DNA from: Hyphococcus sp.
GTDB taxonomy: Bacteria; Pseudomonadota; Alphaproteobacteria; Caulobacterales; Parvularculaceae
DNA length: 64,000 nt
Direction of reading: 5' to 3'
NCBI GenBank assembly: GCA_028284345.1
Contig: JANQRY010000003.1
Location: 682,001-746,000, forward strand
The translations under genes and the position numbers were made by a program. The first letter of the stretch is position 1; the number at the start of each line of letters is the position of its first letter. This document shows positions 38,176-47,191 of the stretch, piece after piece. The notes beneath the pieces were generated by a model. The model ran no database searches. It saw only the letters and a program-made list of their open reading frames with translations, and had not been told where the DNA came from.

Positions 38176-38913
38176 ATGACGCCGGCGAAGATCGGGCCCA
38201 AACGGGAAAACATAAGAAAATCAATGTCGAGGACCTATAATCAGGACTGCATTCTGGCCCACGCGCTCGACCTGCTCGGCGAGCGGTGGACGATGCTGAT
38301 CCTGCGCGATTTGTTCCTCGGCCCGCGGCGGTTCGGCGATTTGCAGGCCGGATTGCCCGGCCTCGGCGCCAATCTCTTGTCAAAGCGGCTGAAAGAGCTG
38401 GATGAAGCGGGGATTATCGACGCGCCGGGGGACGCAGGCGACGGCTATCGCCTGTCGGAGATGGGCGAGTTATTGCGGCCGGCGATCCGCCAGTTGATGA
38501 AGTGGTCGATCCATTATTTTTATTCGCGCCCCGACCCGTCGCCAGCGCGCGACTGTATTTATTCGGATGATCTGCAGCCTGACTCCGTCGCGCTCGCCGT
38601 CGAATTATTCGCCAATTACTGCCCGAAGCCGGACGCTTCCTATGTGGCGCGGCTCGTCATCGACGGTTATCCGTACACGCTCTATTACATAAACCAGGAA
38701 ATGATCGCGCGACGCGGCGCCGACGCCCCGGCAGCGGCGAAAATTGAAACCGACGTCGCAACAATGATGAAGGCTTTCCGCGCCGAACTGTCGCGCGACG
38801 AAGCGCTGAAACGGTTTAAGGCGACAGGCGATGAGAAGGCGATCGCGCACCTCCTCGACTGCATCGTGCACGTCCACGAAGAGGACGCGCCGGCAAAGAC
38901 GGCGGCCGGTTAA
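38176..38913 (+). CDS. HxlR family transcriptional regulator
   Basis: A 245-residue winged-helix regulator: CILAHALDLLGERWTMLILRDL-type HxlR N-terminus with an early Cys (Cys25 in QDCILA), FGDLQAGLPGLGANLLSKRLKEL recognition region and the wing. It is longer than the usual 100-150 residues because of a 120-residue C-terminal domain with an SCP2-like or ligand-binding look. The conserved Cys may sense aldehydes or oxidants, as in HypR/YodB, which is inference. GGAG precedes the ATG. Confidence 0.88.
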   Translation: MTPAKIGPKRENIRKSMSRTYNQDCILAHALDLLGERWTMLILRDLFLGPRRFGDLQAGLPGLGANLLSKRLKELDEAGIIDAPGDAGDGYRLSEMGELLRPAIRQLMKWSIHYFYSRPDPSPARDCIYSDDLQPDSVALAVELFANYCPKPDASYVARLVIDGYPYTLYYINQEMIARRGADAPAAAKIETDVATMMKAFRAELSRDEALKRFKATGDEKAIAHLLDCIVHVHEEDAPAKTAAG

Positions 38914-38926
38914 GGCTTACCGCCAA

Positions 38927-39580
38927 TCAAACCGCAACGTCGAAATCCGCTTCCGTCTGCGCCTTGACGTCGTCGACCGTGACGTCCGGCGCCAGTTCGA
39001 TAAGCTTCATGCCCTTGCCGCGATCAATCTCGAAGACGCCGAGATTGGTGATGACCATGTCGACGACCTGCTGACCGGTCAGCGGCAGCGAACATTCATG
39101 CAGCAGCTTCGGATCGCCTTTTTTTGACGCATGGTCCATGACGACGACGACGCGCTTGACCCCGGCGACGAGATCCATCGCCCCGCCCATGCCCTTGACC
39201 ATCTTGCCGGGGATCATCCAGTTGGCGAGATCGCCTTTTTCAGAGACTTCCATGGCGCCCAGCACGGACAGGTCAATATGGCCGCCGCGGATCATGCCGA
39301 AGGAGTCGGCGGACGAGAAATAAGACGTGCGGCGAAGCTCGGTAATCGTCTGCTTCCCGGCGTTGATCAAATCGGGATCAACCTCATCGTCGTAAGGAAA
39401 CGGCCCCATGCCGAGCATGCCGTTTTCCGACTGCAGCGTGACGTCGATGCCCTCGCCGATATAGTTCGCGACCAGCGTCGGAATGCCGATGCCGAGATTG
39501 ACGTAAAACCCGTCTTCCAGTTCCTGCGCGGCGCGGCGCGCCATGTCGTTCCGATCCCATCCCTTCACTGAATTGGGCAT
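38927..39580 (-). CDS. scoB: 3-oxoacid CoA-transferase subunit B
   Basis: A 217-residue family I CoA-transferase beta subunit. LGIGIPTLVANYI lies near the start and the catalytic glutamate is in SENGMLGMGP. GGHIDLSVLGAMEVSEKGDLANWMIPGK and GAMDLVAGVKRV are canonical. It transfers CoA from succinyl-CoA to acetoacetate or a related 3-oxoacid. It directly follows subunit A (adjacent, no gap) on the minus strand. Confidence 0.95.
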   Translation of the reverse strand: MPNSVKGWDRNDMARRAAQELEDGFYVNLGIGIPTLVANYIGEGIDVTLQSENGMLGMGPFPYDDEVDPDLINAGKQTITELRRTSYFSSADSFGMIRGGHIDLSVLGAMEVSEKGDLANWMIPGKMVKGMGGAMDLVAGVKRVVVVMDHASKKGDPKLLHECSLPLTGQQVVDMVITNLGVFEIDRGKGMKLIELAPDVTVDDVKAQTEADFDVAV

Positions 39581-40285
<705 letters not shown>

Positions 40286-40353
40286 AGTCAATCCTCCCAA
40301 ATACGCGCCATCTGCTAGCGCAAAAAAAAAGAGCCGTCTACGCGGCGCCGTTA

Positions 40354-40725
40354 TCAATCGGCGTCAAGTTTTTTAATAAGGGTTTTGGGCGCGACGGCGC
40401 GATAGCTCTGATCGATCCAGCCCTCGAACATGCCGCGATCGACCGGGTCTTTCGGCCCGAGGCGCATGGTTACCCAGCCGGACCGCCCCAGCCCGTAGCC
40501 GGCCTTTTCCATATAGGGCAACGCCAGCACCATCTCGTTCGAGACCGGCAGCTTGACCGTCATGGAGAGCATGCCGTCCTGAAGCTGCGCGCCGCTCATA
40601 AAGACAAAGGCCTTCTTGCGCACTTTGACGGCGACATGGTCCCACGGGTGATCTTCCCACGCTTCCGGATAGGTCAGCGCAAAGTCACGCAGCTTCGATT
40701 GCAAACTGATGAGTTTCCTAGACAC
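40354..40725 (-). CDS. MmcQ/YjbR family protein
   Basis: A 123-residue CyaY-like-fold protein. [29 protein letters not shown] is the family N-terminal block, then [29 protein letters not shown] and a terminal [12 protein letters not shown]. Family members were suggested to bind DNA, but the role is not settled. It starts 42 nt after the DUF1365 gene on the same strand, and so may belong to the sigma-E-controlled transcript. Confidence 0.88.
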   Translation of the reverse strand: MSRKLISLQSKLRDFALTYPEAWEDHPWDHVAVKVRKKAFVFMSGAQLQDGMLSMTVKLPVSNEMVLALPYMEKAGYGLGRSGWVTMRLGPKDPVDRGMFEGWIDQSYRAVAPKTLIKKLDAD

Positions 40726-40767
40726 GGGGGCTGAAGCCTACGCCACACAGCGGCGCGTTGCGAGAGG

Positions 40768-41553
40768 TCAGGCCGCGTCCTTCGTCGCCGCATCTTCATG
40801 GCGCAGGACCGTCACCGGATGGGCCGGATCCGGCGCGCCGGGTTTCAGCCGCATGCCTTTGGCCAGGAGTTTCACCGCTTCCCAGTGGATGCCGACAATG
40901 ACCTTGAGCGTCATCAGCGGATAGCGCAGGAAAAGCGACGTGAGCTTTCGATCGGTCAGTTCCGCGCGGTCGCCAGCGAAGACGGCGTTGAGGACGGGGC
41001 CGTCGCCGTCGCAGGTCTGAATACAGACCCGCACGCCCTCGCCCGGCGACGACAGCAGGAAACGATAGCGCAAATCCATGTCGTTGAACGGCGACACGTG
41101 AAAGACCTTGTCGGCGTGCTGATCAATGCGCCCCTCCGCGACGGGAATGAGATAGCTGTGCCGCCCGCCGAAGGTGTTGCGCACTTCATAGATCATCACC
41201 GCAAGGCGCCCGCGCCGATCGTAACAATAGTAGACCGACAGGGGGTTGAACGCGTAGCCGAGCATGCGCGGATAACAGAGCAGCAGGATCCGGCCCATGT
41301 CGCGGTAACCGGAGTCGCTGAGAACGCCTCTGATATAGTCGCCGATATCGGCGGGACTCCCCGCCCCATGGTCGCGGTCGTGGAAGGAAAAGAGATTAAA
41401 CTTGCCGCGGGAAAACCACCGCAGGCGCGCCGCGGTTTCATCGAGCCTGTCGAGATCGAGCAGAAACGAAAAGACGGCGTATTTCAGCCGATGGGTTTTC
41501 GGCTTAAGGCGCCGATGGGCGACGACGCCTTCATAAACGACAGCCCCGGTCAA
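40768..41553 (-). CDS. DUF1365 domain-containing protein
   Basis: A 261-residue COG3496-type protein: VVYEGVVAHRRLKPKTHRLKYAVFSFLLDLD, GRILLLCYPRMLGYAFNPLSVYYCYD, VRNTFGGRHSYLIPV and FHVSPFNDMDLRYRFL are family hallmarks. Biochemistry is unknown. It usually sits with a COG2907 FAD oxidoreductase and often a cyclopropane-fatty-acid synthase in sigma-E/ChrR regulons. I start at TTG 41553, whose TTGA overlaps the upstream stop. No cfa-type gene follows locally. Confidence 0.85.
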   Translation of the reverse strand: MTGAVVYEGVVAHRRLKPKTHRLKYAVFSFLLDLDRLDETAARLRWFSRGKFNLFSFHDRDHGAGSPADIGDYIRGVLSDSGYRDMGRILLLCYPRMLGYAFNPLSVYYCYDRRGRLAVMIYEVRNTFGGRHSYLIPVAEGRIDQHADKVFHVSPFNDMDLRYRFLLSSPGEGVRVCIQTCDGDGPVLNAVFAGDRAELTDRKLTSLFLRYPLMTLKVIVGIHWEAVKLLAKGMRLKPGAPDPAHPVTVLRHEDAATKDAA

Positions 41554-42905
41554 GCGGCCGCTCCCGCAAAGGCGTCGTTCTTTAGCCGATCCGACGGGCG
41601 TTCCACCGCCCACGGACGGTTGACGCCGCCTATCGCTTCCGCAACGGCGAGGCCCGATTGCAGTCCGTCCTCGTGGAACCCGTGTCCCAGATGCGCGCCC
41701 GCATACCAGACGCCGCCGCGCCCCTGAATGTCCCAGATGTCCGCCTGCGCGCGCTCGGTCGCGGTGTTGAACATCGGGTGATCATATGAAAACTCCGCGA
41801 TCTTCTTTGCCGGATCGATGTCGTTGACGGGATTAAGCGTCACGAAAATATTTTCCTCGCAGGAAAGATTTTGCAGCCGGTTCATCCAGTAGGTCACGGC
41901 GCCGGCGTTTTCGTCGCCAATATAGTTCCAGCTCGACCAGGCGCGCTTGCGGCGCGGCATCTGACGCGGATCCATGTGGAGCACCGCTCGGTTCTGCTGA
42001 TACTGAAAGGCGGAAAGCACGGACCGCTCCCGCTCGCCGAGATCGCGCACCATCGCGCGCGCCGCGTCGGCATGAGCCGCGACGACAACCGCATCGAAGA
42101 CGTCGCGATGGCCTTGATGATCAGTCACGACAACCTTGCCGCCAACGCGGGCGACCGATCGAACGCCGGCGCCGAGCCTGACATTGTCGGCGAATGATTT
42201 TTCGAGCTCGCGCACATAGCTGCGCGATCCGCCCGATACTGTCTGCCATTCGGGCAGGTTGAGAACCTGCAACAGCCCGTGATTTTCAAAAAACCGCAGA
42301 AATGAAAAGGCCGGATAGTCGAACACCTTCATCTGCGGCGTCGACCAGATGGCCGCGGCCATGGGTTTCAGGAAATGCTCGCGAAAGCCGCGGCCGTAGC
42401 GGCCATGAGCGACGAAGTCGCCGAGGGACGCGTGTTCGCAAAAGCCCGCGCGCAACGTCTCCCTGGCGTCGCGGTGAAATTTCGGAATGTCGGTGAGCAT
42501 CTTCCAGAAGGTCGGCGAGGCCGCATTGGACCGGCGCGCAAACACGGAGGAAAATGTCTGTCCGGAATATTCGACGGCGCCGGCGTTGATCGACACGCCG
42601 AAGGACATGCAGGACGGCTCCGAAGCGACGCCCAGATGATCAAGCATCGCGGTAAAGTTCGGGTAGCTCGGCTCGTTGTAGACGATGAATCCCGTATCCA
42701 CCGGAACGGCGGCGCCCTTTACCGGGACGTCGACGGTGTTTGAATGGCCGCCAAGGCGGCCTTCCTTTTCGTAAACGACAACGTCGCAGGATTTTGCCAG
42801 CAGCCATGCCGCGGACAATCCGGACACGCCCGTCCCGACCACGGCGACTTTTCGCGGCGGCGGGGTAACTGGAGATCGGACATTGTCGAAAGGCATGGAA
42901 CTCAT
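41550..42905 (-). CDS. FAD-dependent oxidoreductase (COG2907-like)
   Basis: An amine-oxidase-fold flavoprotein of 451 residues: VAVVGTGVSGLSAAWLLAKS binds FAD, with YEKEGRLGGHSNTVDV and the C-terminal GVWYAGAHLGHGFHEDGLQSG FAD loop. COG2907 proteins accompany DUF1365 and are induced by singlet oxygen in Rhodobacter, possibly for lipid modification. The longer frame to 42923 would start inside the predicted -10 box, so it is excluded. ATG 42905 or ATG 42896 is the start; the latter leaves a more comfortable leader. Confidence 0.88.
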   Translation of the reverse strand: MSSMPFDNVRSPVTPPPRKVAVVGTGVSGLSAAWLLAKSCDVVVYEKEGRLGGHSNTVDVPVKGAAVPVDTGFIVYNEPSYPNFTAMLDHLGVASEPSCMSFGVSINAGAVEYSGQTFSSVFARRSNAASPTFWKMLTDIPKFHRDARETLRAGFCEHASLGDFVAHGRYGRGFREHFLKPMAAAIWSTPQMKVFDYPAFSFLRFFENHGLLQVLNLPEWQTVSGGSRSYVRELEKSFADNVRLGAGVRSVARVGGKVVVTDHQGHRDVFDAVVVAAHADAARAMVRDLGERERSVLSAFQYQQNRAVLHMDPRQMPRRKRAWSSWNYIGDENAGAVTYWMNRLQNLSCEENIFVTLNPVNDIDPAKKIAEFSYDHPMFNTATERAQADIWDIQGRGGVWYAGAHLGHGFHEDGLQSGLAVAEAIGGVNRPWAVERPSDRLKNDAFAGAAA

Positions 42906-42920
42906 CAGGTTAGGATGCAA

Positions 42921-42950
42921 CAATTACGCGCTGCCACGGCGTCTGGATCA
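42921..42950 (-). promoter_or_regulatory. Sigma-E (ECF11)-type promoter
   Basis: Read leftward: TGATCC (42950-42945), spacer of exactly 18 nt, TAATTG (42926-42921). This matches the Rhodobacter sphaeroides RpoE promoter pattern (TGATCC, about 18 nt, TA-rich -10). Predicted transcription starts about 42914, just before the flavoprotein start. The partner sigma gene begins about 80 bases away on the other strand. Confidence 0.8.
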
Positions 42951-43028
42951 GCGCGCCGCGGCGCCCTAAAGCACGCATATTTCGGCGATTCCGAGATCGG
43001 CGATGAGCGGGCGAGAGGAGGTCCGGAT

Positions 43029-43613
43029 TTGACCGGCGGCGGGAGGAAAGTAAAGGCGGACGGCGCCGGCGAGACCATGGAAGCCCTACTTGCGGCGGTC
43101 GCCGCGACAGGCGATCGACGAGCCTTCGCGGAACTTTTCACCTATTTTGCGCCCCGGGTGAAAGGTTTCCTGATGAAAGGCGGGGCCAGCGACGCCGACG
43201 CCGACGATCTGGCCCAGGACGTCATGGTGAAGGTCTATAAGAAGGCGAAACTCTTTGATATTTCAAAGGCTTCCGCTGCGACCTGGATTTTCGCCATCGC
43301 CCGGAACGCCCGCATTGACGCCATCCGGCGCGCCACAAAGCCGGATCTCGATCCCGACGAACCCATGCTCAGCCCCGAAGAAGCGCCCCGGGCCGACGTC
43401 GTCTGTGAACTGAAAGAGCGCGACGCGCGTATCAAGGATGCTGTGTCCCGCCTCCCCGCCGAACAGCGCGAGGCGATGGCGCTCCACTTTTACGCGGACG
43501 AGCCCCATTCGGCCATCGCGGAAAAGCTCGGATTGCCGCTGGGCACGGTGAAGTCGCGATTACGGCTCGCGATCGAGAAAGTAAGGAAAGAGTTGGATTT
43601 TGACGATGCGTAA
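43029..43613 (+). CDS. rpoE: ECF11-type RNA polymerase sigma factor (RpoE of the ChrR system)
   Basis: A 194-residue ECF sigma. Region 2 includes FAELFTYFAPRVKGFLMKGG, LAQDVMVKVYKKAKLFD and ATWIFAIARNARIDAIRR. Region 4 includes LPAEQREAMALHFYADEPHSAIAEKLGLPLGTVKSRLRLAIEKVRKEL. These blocks follow Rhodobacter RpoE closely. The start is TTG at 43029 with AGGAGG seven bases upstream; ATG 43077 has no ribosome site. It overlaps chrR by 8 nt. It should direct the singlet-oxygen or organic-peroxide response when released from ChrR. Confidence 0.92.
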   Translation: MTGGGRKVKADGAGETMEALLAAVAATGDRRAFAELFTYFAPRVKGFLMKGGASDADADDLAQDVMVKVYKKAKLFDISKASAATWIFAIARNARIDAIRRATKPDLDPDEPMLSPEEAPRADVVCELKERDARIKDAVSRLPAEQREAMALHFYADEPHSAIAEKLGLPLGTVKSRLRLAIEKVRKELDFDDA

Positions 43614-44253
43614 CCCTAGCTACCACCCGCGGAGCGAAACGCTGGCGGATTTCGCCGCCGGCCGTCTCGATGAGGCGCGGGCTGTTGTGATCGCGACCCA
43701 TGCGAGCTTTTGCGAACGATGCGCGCAGGAAATCGACGCCCTTGAAGCCATGGGCGGCGTGATGCTGAACGAGGCTGCCCCCGCAGCCATGAGCGCGGAC
43801 GCGTTGGAAAAAGCGTTGGCGCAGACCGGCGCGCAGATTATGCCGGCGCAATCGGACGCGGGCGCGCGCCCGGCCTCTCCGCTCGACCCTTATCTGGGCG
43901 GGTCGTCCATCGATGATGTGAACTGGAAGTGGGTCGCACCGGGCGTGCATCAGCATGTGATGAAGGCGCAGGGCTATCGCGACGGCGTTTTACGCCTGGT
44001 GAAATTTGCGCCGGGCAAGGGCGTCCCCGTCCACTCGCATCAGGGCGAGGAATTGACCCTGTTGCTGCGTGGCGCCTATCGCGACGCCCTCGGCGAATGG
44101 CGCGCCGGCGACCTTGCGGACCTTACCGGCGATCACACCCATGAGCCGATCGCCTTCGGCGACGAGCCTTGCGTCTGCCTGATTGCGACCAGCGCGCCGC
44201 TGGAATTCAAAACCGTGCTCGGAAAAGCCCTGCAGCCTTTCGTTGCGCTGTAG
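43606..44253 (+). CDS. chrR: ChrR family zinc-dependent anti-sigma factor
   Basis: A 215-residue protein. The N-terminal anti-sigma domain has zinc ligands His7, His32, Cys36 and Cys39 with the same spacing as Rhodobacter ChrR (His6, His31, Cys35, Cys38). The C-terminal cupin has VPVHSHQGEELTLLLRG and a later His in TGDHTHEP, the second metal site needed for the singlet-oxygen response. A TTG two codons earlier is possible. It is translationally coupled to the sigma gene. Cytoplasmic. Confidence 0.94.
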   Translation: MRNPSYHPRSETLADFAAGRLDEARAVVIATHASFCERCAQEIDALEAMGGVMLNEAAPAAMSADALEKALAQTGAQIMPAQSDAGARPASPLDPYLGGSSIDDVNWKWVAPGVHQHVMKAQGYRDGVLRLVKFAPGKGVPVHSHQGEELTLLLRGAYRDALGEWRAGDLADLTGDHTHEPIAFGDEPCVCLIATSAPLEFKTVLGKALQPFVAL

Positions 44254-44274
44254 CCGGGCGTAATACAGGCGTCG

Positions 44275-44673
44275 ATGAACGCCGATCCGTCACTTAACGA
44301 CGTCTACGAACTGGCGTTGGCGGCCTATGACAGCCTGCCCGCCGACTTCCGCAAATTATGCGGCAACGTCGTTATTCACGTCGCCGACGAGGCCGAGCCC
44401 GATCTGTTGCGCGAGATGGGGATCGACGATCCGCTGGAGCTGTCGGGTCTATTCGAAGGCGTCGCCCTCACGGAGGCCGGCGTCTCCGACCCCCTCGCCC
44501 TGCCGAACCATGTCCATCTCTACCGGCGATCCATTCTGGACGAGTGGCGCGAGCGCGGCGACGTTTCCCTAAAAACGCTCATCACGCATGTGCTCGTGCA
44601 TGAGATCGGCCATCATTTCGGCCTTTCCGACGAGGACATGCATCGCATCGAGGACGAGGCGTCCGAGCATTAA
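44275..44673 (+). CDS. Zincin-like metallopeptidase family protein
   Basis: A 132-residue PF06262-type protein. HEIGHHFG (His109, Glu110, His113) is the zinc/catalytic motif, followed by DEDMHRIEDE with a probable third ligand. HVHLYRRSILDEW is also family-typical. Activity has not been shown for the family to my knowledge. It follows chrR by 21 nt on the same strand and might be read in the same transcript, though it is also common near unrelated genes. Confidence 0.88.
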   Translation: MNADPSLNDVYELALAAYDSLPADFRKLCGNVVIHVADEAEPDLLREMGIDDPLELSGLFEGVALTEAGVSDPLALPNHVHLYRRSILDEWRERGDVSLKTLITHVLVHEIGHHFGLSDEDMHRIEDEASEH

Positions 44674-44691
44674 GGCTAGCCCGCGCGTTGG

Positions 44692-46935
44692 TTATTCCGC
44701 CGCTTGCGTCGCGCTAAAGGACGGCCCGTCCGCTGCGCCCGGCGCCGTCATCACATAGGCGTCCTTGCGCATGAATTGCGGCAGGCGCACCTTGGCGTCC
44801 TTGCGCCGCGGGAAGGCGGCGCAGGCGACCGTGCCCTTGCCCGGTTCGCTGATCAGGGCGAGGACGCCCCCTTGCATTTCCATGAGCGACTTCGACAAAG
44901 CGAGGCCGAGCCCGGCGCCCTCGCCGTCGCGGGCGAAACTGTTGTCGGCGAGGGTGAACGGTTCGCCCAGTTTTTTCATGGCCGCGCGATCAATGCCGGC
45001 GCCGGAATCGGCGACGATGATCGTCACGCCGTCGAGGTCGGCTTCGGCGGTGAGCGTCACCTCGCCGCCTTTCGGCGTGAACTTGATGGCGTTCGACAGA
45101 AGATTGAGCGTCACCTGCTTGATCGCGCGCGGATCGCCCCAGACGGGCGGCGCATGACCGATCGCGGCGGTGAGTTCAACGCCGGCGTCGCTGGCGCGCT
45201 TCGAGACAAGCCGCACCGCTTCGCCGAGAATTTTTTCAAGGCCGACGCTTTTCGGTTCAAGGACGAGCCGGCCCGCCTCGATTTTCGACATGTCGAGCAC
45301 GTCGTCGATCAGTTCCAGAAGATGACGGCCGCTGGCGAGAATGTCCGTCACATATTCAATGTATTTCTGATTGCCGAGGGGCCCGTAGAGTTCCGACTGC
45401 ATCACCTCGGAAAACCCGTTGATGGCGTTCAAAGGCGTCCTCAGTTCGTGACTCATATTGGCGAGGAATTCGCTTTTCGACCGGTTGGCTTCCTCGGCGC
45501 GATACTTCTCATACTGATATTTCTGCATGGTCTCGGAAAGATCGCGCCGCGAGCCTTCGAGATCCTCGACCGTCTTTTGTAAGACGCGTTCTTTTTTCTT
45601 CTGCGCGGCGGCGCGTTTTTTAAGATCGGTGACGTCGCCGCCGATGGCGACCGTGCCGCCTTCGGCCGTGCGCCGGCGCGAGACATGGGCCCAGCGCCCG
45701 CCGGGCAAGGCGACTTCCGTCGACTTGGCCGTCTCGTCTTTCAGCGGACCGAAATGCTCCATCAGCATATCGCCGCCGGCCCCGGCGCAGGCGGCGAGGT
45801 CGGAAACGGCGGTGCCGGTCCGCGCGAATTTCGCCGGGATGCGGAAGATCGATGCAAACCGTTTGTTGCAGACCGCCAGCCGGCCATTGGCGTCCCACAG
45901 GGCGAAAGCGTCGGGGATCGCTTCAATCGCGTCTTTGAGCCGGGTCTCGGCGAGGGCGACGCCGGGGGCGAGACCACGCGCGCCCGACAAATCCAGCGCC
46001 ACGCCGGCGCGCTCGAACCGCGTCGCATCGCCGGCCGTTCGCAGGTAAGCGCGGGACCACGACCCTGACGGGTTGCGGAACCGCACGACCCCTTCGGTGA
46101 CGCCGGAGGGCTCGCCGGAGATAACCGCCATGGCGAGACGCAGATCTTCCGGATGCAGAACCGCGGAAATTTCCCGCAAGGTGAACCGGCGGTCCCGGGC
46201 GCCGAGCCCCAGCGGTTCAAGGAAAGCCCGGGCGAACATAACGCTGCGGTCTTTTTTCTCATAGAACCAGGGCGAGCAGCGCCCGCCCGCGAGGGCCGCC
46301 TTGAAATCGGTGAGGGTCGCGAAGGCGTGGGCCGCGGTTTCCGCCGCCCGGCTCTGGCGGATGAAGGCGGCCATGAGCGAAATGACGACAACGCCCAGCG
46401 CCGCGAGCATGACGGCGAAGGTGATCCAGGCCCGGGACCGGTCGAAAATGTCCCGGGCGGGCGCGGCCGCCAGCAGCGCCTCGCCATTATCGAGCGGGCG
46501 CCAGGAAAGGGCGATCTTGCCGCCCTTGGCGCCGATCTCCGTCTCGCCCCGGGCGTCGAGGGCCAGCCCGTGCAGAGCCTCGGCCGGGAGAGCGACAATA
46601 TCGGTGCGGCCCGCCGTGGCGAGAATGTCCCCATTGGCCGAGAGGTGGTAGAGCGCGCCGTAGCCGCCGGGGAGCGCGGCGTTCAGAACGTCGCGGGCCG
46701 GGGCGCCGGTCATGATGGCAATATTCATAGCGTCGGCCCCGTCGCCGGCGGCCCGGTCGAGGCGCAGGGCCGTTTCGGTCGCCCGCAAGGACGCCTTTTC
46801 AGTGGTTTCGATGACGAAAAGAACGCCGACAACGGCGATAAAAGCCGCCGTCAAAATGGCCACGCGCAAGGGCGACAGCGCGTTGATGCGCGCTGATAGA
46901 TCAAGTCCGGGATTGTCCTTGGGACTTTTCGCCAT
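44692..46935 (-). CDS. PAS-domain sensor histidine kinase (PleC/DivJ-like)
   Basis: A 747-residue membrane kinase. Transmembrane helices at about 24-41 and 171-192 enclose a periplasmic sensor of about 130 residues. PAS-like domains lie at about 225-315 and 330-440, and a coiled coil at about 436-485. The H-box MSHELRTPLNAINGF has His496, and N (NLLSNAIKF), G1 (DSGAGID) and G2 (GAGLGLALSKSL) boxes complete the ATPase. The C-terminal tail has about 35 extra residues. It resembles kinases that phosphorylate DivK/PleD in the polar cell-cycle network, but the partner is not in the window. Confidence 0.88.
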   Translation of the reverse strand: MAKSPKDNPGLDLSARINALSPLRVAILTAAFIAVVGVLFVIETTEKASLRATETALRLDRAAGDGADAMNIAIMTGAPARDVLNAALPGGYGALYHLSANGDILATAGRTDIVALPAEALHGLALDARGETEIGAKGGKIALSWRPLDNGEALLAAAPARDIFDRSRAWITFAVMLAALGVVVISLMAAFIRQSRAAETAAHAFATLTDFKAALAGGRCSPWFYEKKDRSVMFARAFLEPLGLGARDRRFTLREISAVLHPEDLRLAMAVISGEPSGVTEGVVRFRNPSGSWSRAYLRTAGDATRFERAGVALDLSGARGLAPGVALAETRLKDAIEAIPDAFALWDANGRLAVCNKRFASIFRIPAKFARTGTAVSDLAACAGAGGDMLMEHFGPLKDETAKSTEVALPGGRWAHVSRRRTAEGGTVAIGGDVTDLKKRAAAQKKKERVLQKTVEDLEGSRRDLSETMQKYQYEKYRAEEANRSKSEFLANMSHELRTPLNAINGFSEVMQSELYGPLGNQKYIEYVTDILASGRHLLELIDDVLDMSKIEAGRLVLEPKSVGLEKILGEAVRLVSKRASDAGVELTAAIGHAPPVWGDPRAIKQVTLNLLSNAIKFTPKGGEVTLTAEADLDGVTIIVADSGAGIDRAAMKKLGEPFTLADNSFARDGEGAGLGLALSKSLMEMQGGVLALISEPGKGTVACAAFPRRKDAKVRLPQFMRKDAYVMTAPGAADGPSFSATQAAE

Positions 46936-47043
46936 TCGACCCCTGCTCGCCGCCGGTTCTCGCCAAAGCGACGCGACCGTTCATAAGCGCCGGAAAAACC
47001 GGAGCTTAGTAGCAAACCGCCGGCCCGCGCGCCATGCACAAAC

Positions 47044-47060
47044 GTTTACGTTTTGTAAAC
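47044..47060. promoter_or_regulatory. Palindrome upstream of the arginine gene, candidate operator
   Basis: GTTTAC-GTTTT-GTAAAC (6-base arms, 5-base spacer) in an AT-rich patch between the divergent histidine kinase and carbamoyltransferase genes, about 130 bases before the latter. Symmetric and unlike its GC-rich flanks. The regulator is unknown. Confidence 0.45.
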
Positions 47061-47191
47061 TATTCCCGTTCGTCGGGGGCTGTCACCTCGAATCAGCGCC
47101 GGCCCTTCCCCTTACCGGGCCCCGCCCCCGTTTCGAAGATCGCCTTTGTTTTCAATTGGCGCCGGCGGCCGCGCCCGCTAACGAAGGGCCG

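Noticed and set aside
42945-42976. A mirror-image sigma-E promoter for the rightward sigma gene (GGATCA ... TAAAGC)
   Set aside because: Spacing is about 16 nt instead of 18 and the -35 is a mismatch to TGATCC, so I do not claim autoregulation from sequence alone.
42744-43028. 95-codon N-terminal extension of the sigma factor
   Set aside because: It would cross the divergent promoter and the flavoprotein start. The sigma family begins near 43029, where AGGAGG precedes a TTG.
46712-47191. Long N-terminal extension of the acetylornithine carbamoyltransferase frame
   Set aside because: The open frame overlaps the divergent kinase gene and shares no similarity with the family; ATG 47192 has a ribosome site and the expected N-terminus.
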